Part shown: positions 1 through 11,692 of the stretch, one piece after another
How positions within the stretch are numbered: position 1 is the first letter of the stretch
Layout of the letters: each line of letters starts with the position of its first letter
Assembly: GCA_030063045.1 (NCBI GenBank)
Contig: JAQSEB010000060.1
Coordinates: 186,001 to 250,000 of the forward strand
DNA length: 64,000 bases
Source of the DNA: Pratylenchus scribneri
Taxonomy: Eukaryota; Nematoda; Chromadorea; Rhabditida; Pratylenchidae
Direction: 5' to 3'
The notes under the pieces: generated by a model
Databases searched by the model: none
Seen by the model: only the letters and a program-made list of their open reading frames with translations
What the model was told of the DNA's origin: nothing
Translations under genes and position numbers: made by a program

Positions 1-736
1 TGAGGATGATGAAGAAGAAGATGATGAGGATGATGAAAAAGATGATGATGAGGATGATGAAGAAGAAGATGATGATGAGGATGATGAAGAAGAAGATGAT
101 GATGAGGATGATGAAGAAGAAGATGATGATGAGGATGATGAAGAAGAAGATGATGATGAGGATGATGAAGAAGAAGATGATGATGAGGATGATGAAGAAG
201 AAGATGATGATGAGGATGATGAAGAAGATGATGAGGATGATGAAAAAGATGATGATGAAGATGATGAAGAAGAAGAAGAAGATGATGATGATGATGATGA
301 TGATGATGAGGATGATGAAGAAGATGATGATGAGGATGATGAAGAAGAAGATGATGATGAGGATGATGAAGAAGAAGATGATGATGAGGATGATGAAGAA
401 GATGATGATGAGGATGATGAAGAAGAAGATGATGATGAGGATGATGAAGAAGAAGATGATGATGAGGATGATGAAGAAGAAGATGATGATGAGGATGATG
501 AAGAAGAAGATGATGATGAGGATGATGAAGAAGAAGATGATGATGAGGATGATGAAGAAGAAGATGATGATGAGGATGATGAAGAAGAAGATGATGAGGA
601 TGATGAAGAAGATGATGATGAGGATGATGAAGAAGAAGATGATGATGAGGATGATGAAGAAGAAGATGATGATGAGGATGATGAAGAAGATGATGATGAG
701 GATGATGAAGAAGAAGATGATGATGAGGATGATGAA
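1..736 (+). repeat. GAT/GAA-rich minisatellite encoding an Asp/Glu tract
   Basis: A near-perfect array of a roughly 27-base unit (GATGATGAGGATGATGAA plus GAAGAA) fills the first 736 bases. Two of the three plus frames are open throughout. The frame starting at base 2 reads a run of acidic residues (D and E only, rare K). That frame joins downstream sequence through a GT donor at 737 and an acceptor ending at 839, so it is probably the coding frame. The other open frame would give an implausible Met/Lys/Arg repeat. The array runs off the left edge. Confidence 0.9.
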
Positions 737-3700
737 GTGAAAATGAATTAAATAATTTATAATGAAGCATTGAATAAATTTATACTACATAAATATCATA
801 ATTTATTAATAAAGCATTAATGCAAAATAAAATTTTCAGTCCGTAATGTCTACAAAATTTCCAATGCTGATTTTGCCTCACATTTTGTTCCAATCAGAAT
901 TGGCAATGCCATGGCCAGGTATTTTTGATGGCTATGCAGATAAAATTGTACATGTATCGGATAAATGGGTGAAATACAATATGTGCACTCAGCAGCGTGG
1001 AATGAAGTTCCATTTTCTTTTATCCTCTGATGAAGGCATGATAATTGATTCATTTAATACCTTCATTTTTCACGCAGGATATTGGGTCTGTGTCCATATG
1101 TTTATAATTCTATTTAGATAATTAAATTTTTAGGCCAATGAAAAGAAACCGAAATGCAATATTAAAAAGACACTAAAAAATATGTCATTGCATCCGAAAA
1201 AATCGCTGATTGCAGCTTTAATTTATTTTTTTCTGACTGGTGAAAAAACGTAGCTGGTTTTTCGCGTGAGTATAAGCAATAGCTAGATTTATTTGCATAA
1301 ATATCATTTTTAGTTACATTTGGATTTCTGGAAAAAATTATGCACAGTATTGAAGAGAATGCATACTGCTTTTGTTGGATTCTTCAGCATATTTCGAGTA
1401 AAATATAATAAGGATTATTTCGATTGTTTTTATTTTTAGCCAACTACATTTACGAGTTTACGTTCAATGATATCTGACAATGATAAGAAGAACGGTTGGT
1501 GAAATATATTATTATTTAAATAGAAAAATAAAATTTTACTTATGGAATTTATGTACAGTTTTTATCAATTTATAAAAATTTAATGGCCCACCCTCCCCTA
1601 TAGGTCATTAGAAAATAGGAATGGGGTTTGGGTCATACAGGGATAGGATCGAAATCGAGAATAAATTGGGGCAAAATCATATCACATATTTTAAACCCTA
1701 TCCCTAACATCCTAAATGGGCATCCTTCACTTTTCCTTCATTTTCTACTTTTGACAAAAAGTATCCACACAAACTTCATAAGTTCCATAAAATTTATATT
1801 TGACATTAGTGCAATCAGAATTTACAATATAGAAATAAAGAAATTATACTGACTACAGTAAATTTTTTGCCGAATACACAAATTTCTCTTAAAAAAGTTT
1901 CAAATGGATTATTCGGATGGGAGGAGCACGATTGATAGATAAAATCATTTTTTTTTAAATATATAATACTCAGAATTAGTCGGAATAATACATATTAAAA
2001 CAGTAAAATATAAATTGACTCTGATAAAATTTTTCAGAAAATAAGCCGGAGCACGTGCAAAATATTCGGACTAACAACAGCATAAAAATTTTTGCCCAGA
2101 AGAGTCGAAATTTCAAGGGGGTATGCATTTATTATTATTTATTAATAAAATTAAATACTATGACATTTAAAATTTACAATTTTTCCATCGCTTTAATAAA
2201 AAATAATAATTCTATAAATTAATAATCTCAATGAAATTTTTCATTAATTTTGGCAATAAATTAAGGAAAAAAATTATAAATTTATTAGAATTTAAATTAA
2301 TATTACATTCATAAAAAATTAATTCAGAATTATTCACGTATTGGCAACATTCTTTTGAACAATTAAAATAATTGTGCAATTCGTCGCCGTGAAGCTGGTT
2401 TTTTGATGATGAATGATGACAAATTTTAAACTCACAAGAAATAATTTAGGGGCATCATTCTATGTATATCTCATCTGTTTATTATAGCGATACATTCTTT
2501 TTTATTATTTCAATATCATTAATCATTTTGTTCAAATAAATGTTAAATTCCATTTAATTTTATGAACTTTTTTAATTTATCATCTATTTTTAATTTTGAT
2601 TTACTTCTGAATGTAATTTTTTGATTTTAGTATAAATTAATTATAAATCCTTTCTTTTATACAATAATCGTGATGTTAAATTGAAGTGGTTTTCAAAATA
2701 AAAGAGATCCCTGTATTTTCGGAGATGCGAAACTTATTTTGTAAAATTTTGGTTTCAAGAATTTTGTTTGCAAAAATTTCCAACAATCTATACTAATATT
2801 TAATTTCAAGTTTTCAACAAATCAATTTCTTTTTAAATTCTTCAGCTAATAATTGGGAATATTGGAATTGGCTTATAAATGGCTTCAAGAAATTAATGGG
2901 AATATGGAAATAACTTGGGAAATGCCTTTAGTTTAGTATGTCTTTCTTCAGACAATTATTTAGATGTGGATGTGGAATATGAAATATGAATTGGGAACCA
3001 GGCAATAACATAATTGTGTCTTAAAGGTCCAAGGTTGAGTGAGCAATATGTCCCTCTCCTCTCCAACCTATTTGCTTCACTAACAAATTCCGTAGTAAAT
3101 TCTATTTTATATTCAATATAAATTTCTCATTTTTCAAAGCTTGTAAAACTTTCAAATTTCCTTCTATTATCAAAAAATAATCATTTTTAATAAATTTTCT
3201 TTTCAGAGTAAATTTTAAGCTATGCATTTAATTCGGTCAATTAAAAAAAGGAAAAATTTTACAAAATACAGATTTGGCTACGTTGATGAAGAGCAACAAA
3301 TATGGGGAAAATTACCTAAGAAAAGTTGGTTTAATTTATGTATTGATTTTATATAAATGATTATTAGAAAAATATTGAATTGAAAAAGTATGCTTGTTTT
3401 TTTAAATATTTATCAAACATGAATTCAATTAAATTTAGCAATAGGAGAAAGAAAAAAAAACTAATTAAATGCTGAAAAATTGAAAATGATTAGAAATCAT
3501 TGAAAATCTGACAGATTAGAATTGTTAAATATTTTCTCATAGTATACAATAGAAATTTGATAAAGCTCATCGAAATAAAGCGATAATCAAAATTTAAAGA
3601 TATTAAATCATTTAAAACATTTTTAAATTTTATGCATTGATTGACTGAACAAAAATGTTGTAATGGCTTCTTATAATTATAATATTTTTAGCATTCAATT

Positions 3701-3937
3701 TGCTTTCATCAATTTTAATTTTTTAGCAAATAAACATATTATTCTCAGTAAAAAAACCATTTTTATTTGATATAAACCTCGTTGGACTGCAAGAATCAAC
3801 TAAATTTCTAATAAATTAATAATTATAATAATATTTAGAAAATTTTAATTTTATTTTCAATTTTTATAAATTTTTCAGATTCCTTAATTTCAAAGACAAA
3901 AAAGATCTGGATTAATGAGAAACATAATAATGGTATT
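2..3937 (+). CDS. Multi-exon gene fragment with acidic N-terminal part, family unknown
   Basis: Proposed exons are 2-736 (Asp/Glu tract), 840-1085, 1134-1239, 1314-1397, 1440-about 1492, 2038-2120, about 3220-3324 and 3879-3937. Most junctions use GT..TTTTAG or GT..TTTCAG with short introns. Recognisable stretches are a hydrophobic/aromatic exon 840-1085 (LILPHILFQSELAMPWP) and a Lys-rich exon 1134-1239. After these come basic exons containing SDNDKKN, KPEHVQNIRTNN and KYRFGYVDEEQQIWGK. The 3879-3937 exon ends in phase 0 and can join the light-chain-like exon at 4662, so all of this may be one gene. Two junctions (1239/1314 and 2120/3220) do not keep frame as read here. An exon is missed, there is an indel, or the gene is broken. 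The gene starts outside the window. No domain recognised before the light chain part. Confidence 0.4.
1583..1765. repeat. Degenerate copy of the 4327-4563 inverted-repeat element
   Basis: The segment with ACCCTATCCCTAACATCC and CCTTCACTTTTCC is, in reverse complement, a diverged match to the internal part of the element at 4327-4563 (GTTAGGGATAGGG, GAAAAGTGAAGG). A shorter relic with CCCTTCACTT and a GGTCC remnant lies at 24852-24915. No intact ends or target duplication are visible. The short ORF here looks fortuitous. Confidence 0.4.
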
Positions 3938-4326
3938 GTGCACATTCATTGTCAACTTATTATTAGTTGCCGTATTTTTTTACAGTCTTGAGAAAAATGG
4001 ATATATAATAATTTAAAAAAATATTTTAAAAAATATTAAAAGGAAATGATAATTTTAAAATATTTTTTGGCGGTATAATTGGAAAAAAAATGCTAATTAG
4101 GGCTAGCAAAAAAGTTATATAAAATTACCAAAAAAAAAGTTACATAAATCTAAAAAAAGTGACAAATTTTTTGAAGAAAAAGGACCTCAATTTCGACCAA
4201 AATTATGTAACGATAAAAATAAAATAGTCCTAGAGATAAATTTTAGACAAAATTGGTTTGATGGAAAATTCTAAAAAATTTCTTTATGCGGGAAAAATTT
4301 GAATTTTTATAGAATTTTCAGAAAAA

Positions 4327-4563
4327 TGGTACTTATACGGTTTAAGTCCCCTTTTTTCTTCAAAAAGGAGGAAGTGGGGGAAAAGTGAAGGGTCCCCCTA
4401 GGGTGTTAGGGATAGGGTATATAGTTAGGTCAGTTGATTTTATCCCATCCTTAACCCAGAATGACCCTAACCCTAATCCCGTCACCCATAGGGGGGACCC
4501 TTCACTTTTCCCCCACTTTTTCCTCTTAAAGGAAAAAAGGGGACCTAAACCGTATAAGTACCA
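4327..4563. mobile_element. MITE with about 31-bp terminal inverted repeats
   Basis: The left end TGGTACTTATACGGTTT and right end AAACCGTATAAGTACCA are inverted repeats, extending about 31 bp with one mismatch. A second inner inverted pair (GGAAAAGTGAAGGGT and ACCCTTCACTTTTCC) lies inside. The element is 237 bp, has no coding capacity, and sits in the intron or gap just before the light-chain-like exon. No clear target duplication was found, so the superfamily is not assigned. The 84-residue ORF inside is ignored. Confidence 0.75.
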
Positions 4564-4661
4564 GCAGAAAATTTATAAAAAGATTGAAAAAATGATACAA
4601 AAATATAAAAATCATATGAAATTGAATATAAATTTGTAAGAAAATTATATTTGATTTTTAG

Positions 4662-5006
4662 TATCAAATGAAAATACGCATTGAACAAAGCGATATGGAT
4701 GATTTGACCCAAATGTTAGCCTATCAAGCCGTGAATATGACATACAAAAATTATCCAGAATGCATTGAAGACATTGATGGATTGGCCAGCAAAATTTTGC
4801 ACAATTTTATAGCCGCCATTCACCTACATCAAAATGTTTCGACGGCAGAAAATGCTGCGGAATGGAATTGCATCATTTTGTGCAATAAACCTTTTGGATT
4901 GGCAAAGCCGTTGCGGAATTTTATTCAATTCCAAAATAATAGATTTAAAGATGGGAAAATAATTCTGTTCAAAAATGTGGTGGAAAAGATCAAAAGAAAG
5001 AAATAA
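4662..5006 (+). CDS. Dynein light chain (LC8)-like C-terminal exon
   Basis: The exon follows an acceptor TTTTTAG at 4655-4661 and ends at a stop at 5004-5006. It encodes about 114 residues; a start at the ATG at 4668 would give 112. The fold signature of LC8-type dynein light chains is visible. There is an opening strand with SDMDDLTQ, two amphipathic helices (AYQAVNMTYKNY, then IDGLASKILHNF), then the core strand AEWNCIILCNKPFG and the final NRFKDGKIILFKN. Known LC8 proteins are about 89 residues and act as dimeric hubs in dynein and other complexes. This one has about ten extra residues between helix 2 and the core strand, plus a basic tail (KIKRKK). It may be a stand-alone gene or the last exon of the acidic gene upstream, because the acceptor in front matches the phase of the exon ending at 3937. 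Confidence 0.65.
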   Translation, partial: YQMKIRIEQSDMDDLTQMLAYQAVNMTYKNYPECIEDIDGLASKILHNFIAAIHLHQNVSTAENAAEWNCIILCNKPFGLAKPLRNFIQFQNNRFKDGKIILFKNVVEKIKRKK

Positions 5007-5598
5007 ATTGAAATTCGATGAAAATTCATACAATTTTGCCTAATTTATAATTTTCTACTATCTATTTATTAATTAATAATTGTAAAAAAAGGTTTTTTAT
5101 TTTTAAATTTATAAGAGAAATATTAATTTAGAAAAAAAATATTTAGTTTACAAAAATAATTAATTGATTTAACTTGACAATAGGAGAATTGGAGATTAGT
5201 TTAATAATATCCGGGGGATATGATTTGAAATGGAGAATGTTTGGATAAGTTTTCCTAAAAATAAGATAAAAATATAAAAATTTTAAGTCACAAAATACTG
5301 CCTAAATAAAATGCAAATTATCTTCTTAGATACATTTTTATAAAACTAAAAAGATATTGAAACTGGCAAGAATTGAATTTTGTTGAATAATTTATTTTCC
5401 CAAGTAACTAGAAAATCGCAATTTTTTTTGCATTAAAAAAACATAAAAAATGATTAATTTATAAAATTGAGTATTTTTTATTTTTGTCTAAAATAAAAAT
5501 ATTAAAATACATACAATTTAAAAATTTATTACTTATTATTAAAAATGTCAACAATTATAGAATAAGGAAATACAATAATCTCCTCTTTTCTCCATTAT
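5007..5598. other. Intergenic, AT-rich, convergent gene ends
   Basis: The region lies between the stop of the plus-strand light-chain-like exon and the stop of the minus-strand F-box-like gene. I see only AT-rich sequence with possible poly(A) signals on both strands and no open frame worth naming. Confidence 0.6.
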
Positions 5599-7185
5599 TC
5601 AAAATGAAACCAACATCCAAATTTTTGTATCCGATTTTCGTTCAAATTCATCCTTCCAATTGACTTTTGGTTCTTCGGTTTCGGCATCTTTTTTATATCG
5701 AATAATGAAATGATCACCCGGACTTTTGCAGTCCAATTCTAGCATTTCTCCCGTCTTTCATTCTCAATTTTGAAGGCTTCCATTTTGATCTCTTCTTCTT
5801 CTTCATCGTCTTCTCTCTTCTCTATATTTTCATCATCTTTTTCTTCGTCATCCTCATCTTCATCATCATATTTCTCTTCTTCAACTTCATCGTCGTTTTC
5901 ATCATTTTCATCATCATCCTTCTCCTCATCTTCATTAGCTTTTTCAATTTCTTCTTCATCATCCTCATCTTCATCCTCATCATCACTTGTATCCTCCACC
6001 ATTTCATCCTCCTCTTTTTTTACAAAGAATTGTAATCGAATAACGAAATTGGATGGTCCTTTCGCTTGTGAAAATTCCTAAAATAATCATTGGAAAATTG
6101 ATTATGTAAACAAATTTCTCGGTCTTAAAAATATGATATTAAATATTTATATATATTTTATTAGTAGAAAATTTATTATTCGGTTCAATCTTATTTTTGT
6201 ATAAGCTTTACCCAAGTCATTAAATTTTCTAACACTTACCTCTTTTATTTGATTAATTATTGCTCGATAAGTATTATAACGTAAGTTATAAGAATAAATT
6301 TGGAGCATCTTCGGTTTGCCATCTCCCCTTGCTTCATTCAACCATTTTACAACAAAATCCAACCCATTTATTTCCCTGCCCAAAAAACATGAAAATTGAT
6401 TGAAGGCCAGAAATAAAATTAGGAAATTTCTGGTCGAAAATCTTCACATCGTTGAAACTGTATGACCCACAAATTTCCAATTTGTTTATTTTTGGAGCCA
6501 GCATTTCCATCAGTGGTTCAACTAGTGGATCATCCATGAATTCTTGATAATATTCTATTTCGACATTCTCTTTGAGCAATGGCAGAATTGCTTGCATAAG
6601 TTTCAAGACACGGTCATCAATGTTGAATCTAATGTTAAAAAATAGTTTCAAATATTTTAATTCAAAATATTACAAAATAATTTTCTCAAATCCGATGATG
6701 TAATCCGGTGGATTTATATCCGCAAAAGGAATCAAAATTCCGTCGTCTTTTTCCACAATTTTCTGCCAATTGCCATCCTCATTCTTCTTATATGTAAATA
6801 TCAAATCCCGAATAATATACGGTTTCACTCTCCCATGTAATTTTGGCCAACAGTATCGATTGAATGTATATGAGGAAGTGCTCAATGTGGATTGGGCCAA
6901 TTCCGTTCGTTTAATCCAATCCAATACTTCCAATAACCAACCACCGAATTTAATGCTTTAAAATAAAAATTATATTAGTTTATATGATTTTAAAACCTTT
7001 TCTTTGCTTTCTGCTCCGAATTTTCTTGACCAATTGATACATTTTTGTTGTCCATTAAAGAAGATGACTAAATTAAATTAAAATTTTAAATAAGAATAAA
7101 ATTTAACCAATTCCTCCATGACTTCATCAAAATCCACATTTTCATTTTTATTTCCGAGAATTTCTTCCATACAATTTTCATCCAT
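5599..7185 (-). pseudogene. F-box-like family gene, minus copy, with two frameshifts
   Basis: Exons on the minus strand are 7108-7185, 6997-7067, 6674-6955, 6240-6628 and 5599-6077. The order of parts matches the plus-strand paralog at 8183-10576. A short acidic N-terminus comes first, then an F-box-like helix region (KFGGWLLEVLDWIKRTELAQ, FNRYCWPKLHG) and a middle part (LKLMQAILPLLKEN, APKINKLEICG). The last parts are GDGKPKMLQIY and a C-terminal domain starting FSQAKGPSNFVIRLQFF. Two indels break the frame. Exon 4 has one extra base in or near the A6/C3 run at 6379-6387; exon 5 lacks one base near 5750-5760. After that point the homologous frame runs on to a stop at 5599-5601. An Asp/Glu insertion of about 75 residues (5770-6000) interrupts the C-terminal domain. 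It is either a young pseudogene or real with assembly indels. The role as an SCF-type adaptor is inferred only from the F-box-like region. Confidence 0.6.
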
Positions 7186-8182
7186 TCTAATTTTTTAACT
7201 CACTGTTATCTTTTACAATTTTTAAAAAAATCTAATTTAAATGAAATTAAAACTTCTAAAATTATTAAAAAAAAATATTAATATATTTTTGAATTATTTT
7301 TCATTGGAATAACATTTTTTATTTTTAAGTAATTTTTGGTTTTTTAATTGAGGGGTTATTGATAAATCAATAAATGTAAAAGTAAAAAAGGCGAATTTTT
7401 CGATTTGTGCGATTAATAATAACGCGGTTTACATTTGAATGAGACATCTACTAATTTAAGAAGAATGGGGTGAAATTCTCATAGAATTGAACATTCAGCG
7501 AATATTGAAGTAAATTACTGAATAAATAAAAATAATACAAAGAGACATCAATGGGAATGAATTATTATGCTGCTGCATTTTATAATTTTATTTTAGGGAA
7601 AACTTCCCGAAAAAATAATATTGAATCAAATTCATCTTCCTTTTAAGAAGCATCTTCTTAAATAATTGATTTCAAATATTTGCTTCAGGCAATTTTCCCA
7701 AAGTCATTTTTTCGACACTAAAAAATAATCTGGGAAATATTTTTTCGACAAAAGTGTAATTTTCCCCATCTCATGATTCAGCATTATCTCATTTTTATAT
7801 TGTATGGTTGGGAATTGGGATTGAGAGAACGGTAAATTGTTCAAATATTTTCTCGAGGCAATTTTATATTTTATACAATTACAATCCGCATCACAATTTC
7901 AATTCAATTGTGCCCTTATATAGATGAATAAGAATGGGAGAGAAAGCAATTCATTTATTTACCTAAACGCCAAACCCTAACATCCAACTCTATCCATTAT
8001 AAAATAAAATTTTTCTCATTCAAAAAATTAAAAAATAGATAATTACTTGCTCGATGAATCTGATATATTTTTAATATAATTTTAGATATTTAATTTTCGT
8101 TTTTAATTAGCAATAATTTGATTTGGAATCGAAATTAATACAATAAAGTGGATTGTAACTAGACACCGAACAAAAAATTGAA
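7186..8182. promoter_or_regulatory. Shared divergent upstream region of two F-box-like paralogs
   Basis: The minus-strand gene starts at 7185 and the plus-strand paralog at 8183, so this 1-kb AT-rich interval must hold both promoters. No ORF, repeat with clear ends or known regulatory motif was seen in it. The promoter assignment rests on position only. Confidence 0.4.
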
Positions 8183-10576
8183 ATGGAAGAAAATTCTGCT
8201 CTCAAGAAAATTAATGGAATTAAAAATGAAAATATGGAATTGGAAAAGGAATTAATGGAAAAAATGGTTAAATTTAATTGTAAAAATTTTTAATTCAATC
8301 AATTTAGGCGTCTGTTTCGATGAAAGAAAAAGCATATGAGGGAGTTGATGCCTTTGGTAAAAATCCCAAGGAGAAAGCTAAAGAAAGGTTAAAATTTTTT
8401 TATCAAATTTATATTTATTTTAATCTTATTGTTTAGTCTTAAATTCGGTGGTTGGTTGCCGGATGTTTTGGATTGGATCAAACGAACGGAATTGGCTCAA
8501 TCCAAATTGAGCACTTCTTCCTACACATTCAATCGATATTGTTGGCCACATTTGCATGGATGGAAAGTGAAGAATCACAGTGTTCAACAATTGAGATTTT
8601 TACGAGATAAAGATGATCAAGGCAAATCTCGCATGATTTTGGTTAAAGACTGCCATAGTTTTAAACCGGACCGTACAAGTCTCATACCAATTGCGGACAT
8701 CAGTCCACCAGAATATATCAGTGGATTTGAGCAAATTAAATTCGAGTAAAATTTTGAATTAAAACCAGAGTTCTCATTCGTAATTATTTTTTAATAAAAG
8801 CCCTTATATTTTGAGTGGACCAAGTCCTTAGAAAAGTAAGAAATATCTTTTTTTAATAAGAATGTTTTTACAAATCCATAATTTCTTTATGGCCCCCTTA
8901 TTGAAATTTTTGGCTAAAATTTTCTCCTCTATCGGGCGCCATTTTTGACAAATTTCGCCTATCGAGCGGCATTTTTTAAATTTTTACAATCTTATGGTAT
9001 ATCTTTTTACATAATTAAAACAAACCAAATCGCCAGATAAATATATAATAAGGAGAAATTTACACATGAGAAAAAAAAAACAACCATTCGGAACAAGATT
9101 AAAATAATTCTTTTTATTAAAAAAAATTAAAAAATTTGCATGTCCTTATATTTTAAATTTTTACCTCTTATGTCCTTATAAAAGAGAAATTTTTTCTTTT
9201 TATAAATCATCGTGACTTTGAATAATTTGGTCTCATTTAGGATTATTAACAATCGAGCATTACAATTTATGCAAATAATTTTACCAATGTTCAAGAAGGA
9301 TATCGAATTACATTACAATCTTTCTGATCAACATCTAGACGACGATGAGCCACAAATTATTCGCATAAAACATCTTATGGCTTTGTTAGGGCCGAAAATA
9401 AATAAATTGAAAATGAATAGAAATATTTACTTCAATTTGAACACATTCAATGAACGTTTCCCCGATTTTATTTTTGGTCTTCAATCAATTTCCTTAGTTG
9501 AAATGCTGCAGACAAACACGGAATTGGTCATGAAATGGTTGAGAACGCCAATGGAAGATGGAAAGCCAAAAGTGTTCAAAATTTGTTTCTCATATAATAA
9601 ATATGTGAAGCGCATGATTGATCGCATTAGGGAGGTAAATATTTTTTTCCTAATTTAGGACAATTCTAATTTATTAAATTCCTTATATAAAATATTTTAT
9701 TAGGACTCATATAACTTTAACAGAATTTCTTTTGATACTAATGGACTTGGGGGACACAAAGAAAAAGGATTATGGGAGGCGATCGAACGTCTGCCAATCA
9801 TGATGGCCATTATCTGTGGTGGATGGAATCTTTCACAATTTCGACAATTCCACATCGTTTTAGGCATTTTAGTGCATAAAGTTTTTCCTCTCCCTAATCC
9901 CTAGCCCTAACACTAGATCCCATGCTGGCCCTAAACAAGCCCAGCCCTACACTAATTAAACCGGTTTAAAAAACAAATAAATGGTTGCGGAATTGCCCGG
10001 GTTTTTGCTGGGTGCGGAATGGCCGGTACACGCCTTAAACCACATCTAATTAGCCCTAAAAATCTACCATGCGCTAAATCTTTACCCTTTAAATATTGTA
10101 TCTCCAGAGGATGATTATTCTGTGCATTTCATAATGTGGAATTCCAATTACGAACTGTGGGAAATGACTCAAAGGAAAAATATGATGACACCTTTACCTC
10201 AACCACAGATATCAGAGATAATGGCCACTTTGCTTGGCAGATTAGGTCGCCTCCCGTCATCCTTTTCTTTGTTTCCCCCAAGTCCATTAGTATGAAATAT
10301 ATATTTTTAAAGGAATTTTCCAATTCCACTGAGCCAGCCAATTTCTTCATTCGAATGATGTCTAACCCTATGTTAATTGATGATTATAATGATTATGAAG
10401 AAAGAGATTTGGTGGTGGTTGAGTTCAAAATCGAAAATGAAACGACAGGGGAATTGCTCAAATTGTACAATTTCGGTTATTATTATATAATTGTACGGCA
10501 CAAAAAGGACGGCGTATCAATGGTTGAATGGGGAAAATTGATGCAAAAATCGAAAACAACCATTTGGATTGAGTGA
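8183..10576 (+). CDS. F-box-like family protein, plus copy, intact
   Basis: Exons are 8183-8266, 8308-8387, 8437-8745, 9241-9634 and 10313-10576. They sum to 1131 bases, a multiple of three, giving 376 residues. The N-terminus is charged (MEENSALKKINGIKN). Residues about 55-95 form an F-box-like helix region (KFGGWLPDVLDWIKRTELAQ, FNRYCWPHLHG). A middle region follows with ALQFMQIILPMFKKDIE, then LGPKINKLKMN, and later MEDGKPKVFKI. The C-terminal domain has STEPANFFIRM, VEFKIENETTGELLKLY and YIIVRHKKDG. This layout matches a family I recall as expanded in cyst nematodes, where members carry an F-box-like region and a shared C-terminal domain; that link is from memory. Introns 3 and 4 are long (495 and 678 bases), and intron 4 holds a transposon at 9735-10293. 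AATAAA occurs just after the stop. Confidence 0.7.
9735..10293. mobile_element. Inverted-repeat transposon (559 bp) inside an intron
   Basis: The left end ATACTAATGGACTTGGGGG is matched in inverse orientation by the right end CCCCCAAGTCCATTAGTAT. The similarity extends about 90 bp inward (GGGAGGCGA, GGCCATTATCT). The element lies in intron 4 of the F-box-like gene. The acceptor of the last exon (10310-10312) is only about 20 bases beyond its right end. A fortuitous ORF runs from inside the element into the real exon. No target duplication was recognised. Confidence 0.75.
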
Positions 10577-11692
10577 ATATGCAATAAATGATAAATTTAA
10601 AATTTCCCTTGCTATTTGATTTCTTAAATTTATCATTATTAAATAATTCAATTTTTTAATTGCATAAATTGAAAAATTATTTGAATAACCAATTGAACAA
10701 CTCTTTTTGTGTTATGGCTTCTGCATTCTGCTTCTTGATTTACGCTGTTTGAAAAGGGAAACATAGTCCAAGCTGATTATATTATGCAGAATGCAATTCT
10801 TCAGCAATGTTCCTAATAAATGTCTAGAAAGATTTTCCAAGATAATCACATATTTTCGATTAATTTTGGTGGACTTTTTATAAATATTTAAACAATCCCA
10901 TATATTATTAATTTAAATTTTTCAATTAAAAGACATTTAAATTTAAAGAAATATGGTAATATTAAAATATTTGATTATGCATTTTCGAAACCCATAAATA
11001 AAATCAAATTTGTCAGTAAGCCTAAATTTAATTTGATTTTATACTTATTCAGAAAAAAAATTAATAATTTTCAGAAAAAATAAAAAATTAATATTTTTAT
11101 TCTTAAAAATTTATTCATAAAATTAAAAAAAAATTGAATTTGGTGAAACTTTTAAGTAAAAAAAATTAAATTAAGTCAATTTCAAGAATATTATTGATAA
11201 AATATTTTTCAAAATTGCCTTAAAAATAATTGACGTTAAGTTTTAATTTTAAAATTGGGAAAGCTTTAATCGGGTCATTTTTACCAAAAATTATAATTTA
11301 ATGATTAATTTATTAAATTTTTACCCCAAATATTGGTCAAATTAAATGGTTAATAAAATAAAAATAACAAGTAAAAATTTTTAAAAAATAACAAAAAATT
11401 TATATTAATTTTACTAAATCTAAATCAGTTAAAAAATTAAAATTGGCCCAAATTTCAAAACCAATAAATAACACCCACACATCTGCACTGCTTGATTCAT
11501 ATTTGAATTGAAAATAACCAATGATTAAATGTTTTTTTCTACAGCATTCTCAATGGGAAAAATGTTGAATCATCAATTCTTTTAGAAAATTGCCTTTCTT
11601 TCTTTAAGAAAATAATTTTTTCTATGTCAAAAATCCAAATCAATTTTATTTTATTTCAATTGAAAATAATCATTTTTAGAAAATATCCAAAA
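10577..11692. other. Intergenic AT-rich region
   Basis: Downstream of the F-box-like gene and upstream of the glycine-rich gene. It consists of AT-rich sequence with homopolymer runs. Nothing codes convincingly here and no repeat with clear ends was seen. Confidence 0.6.

Noticed and set aside
6..740. 244-residue Met/Lys/Arg repeat ORF
   Set aside because: It is the off-frame of the GAT/GAA array. The acidic frame joins a downstream exon and is the more credible coding frame.
5770..6081. Ser-rich plus-strand ORF
   Set aside because: It is the antisense of the Asp/Glu tract of the minus-strand F-box-like gene.
10136..10312. 5' part of an ORF running 10136-10576
   Set aside because: This part lies in a transposon and its edge within an intron; the real exon starts at 10313 after an acceptor.
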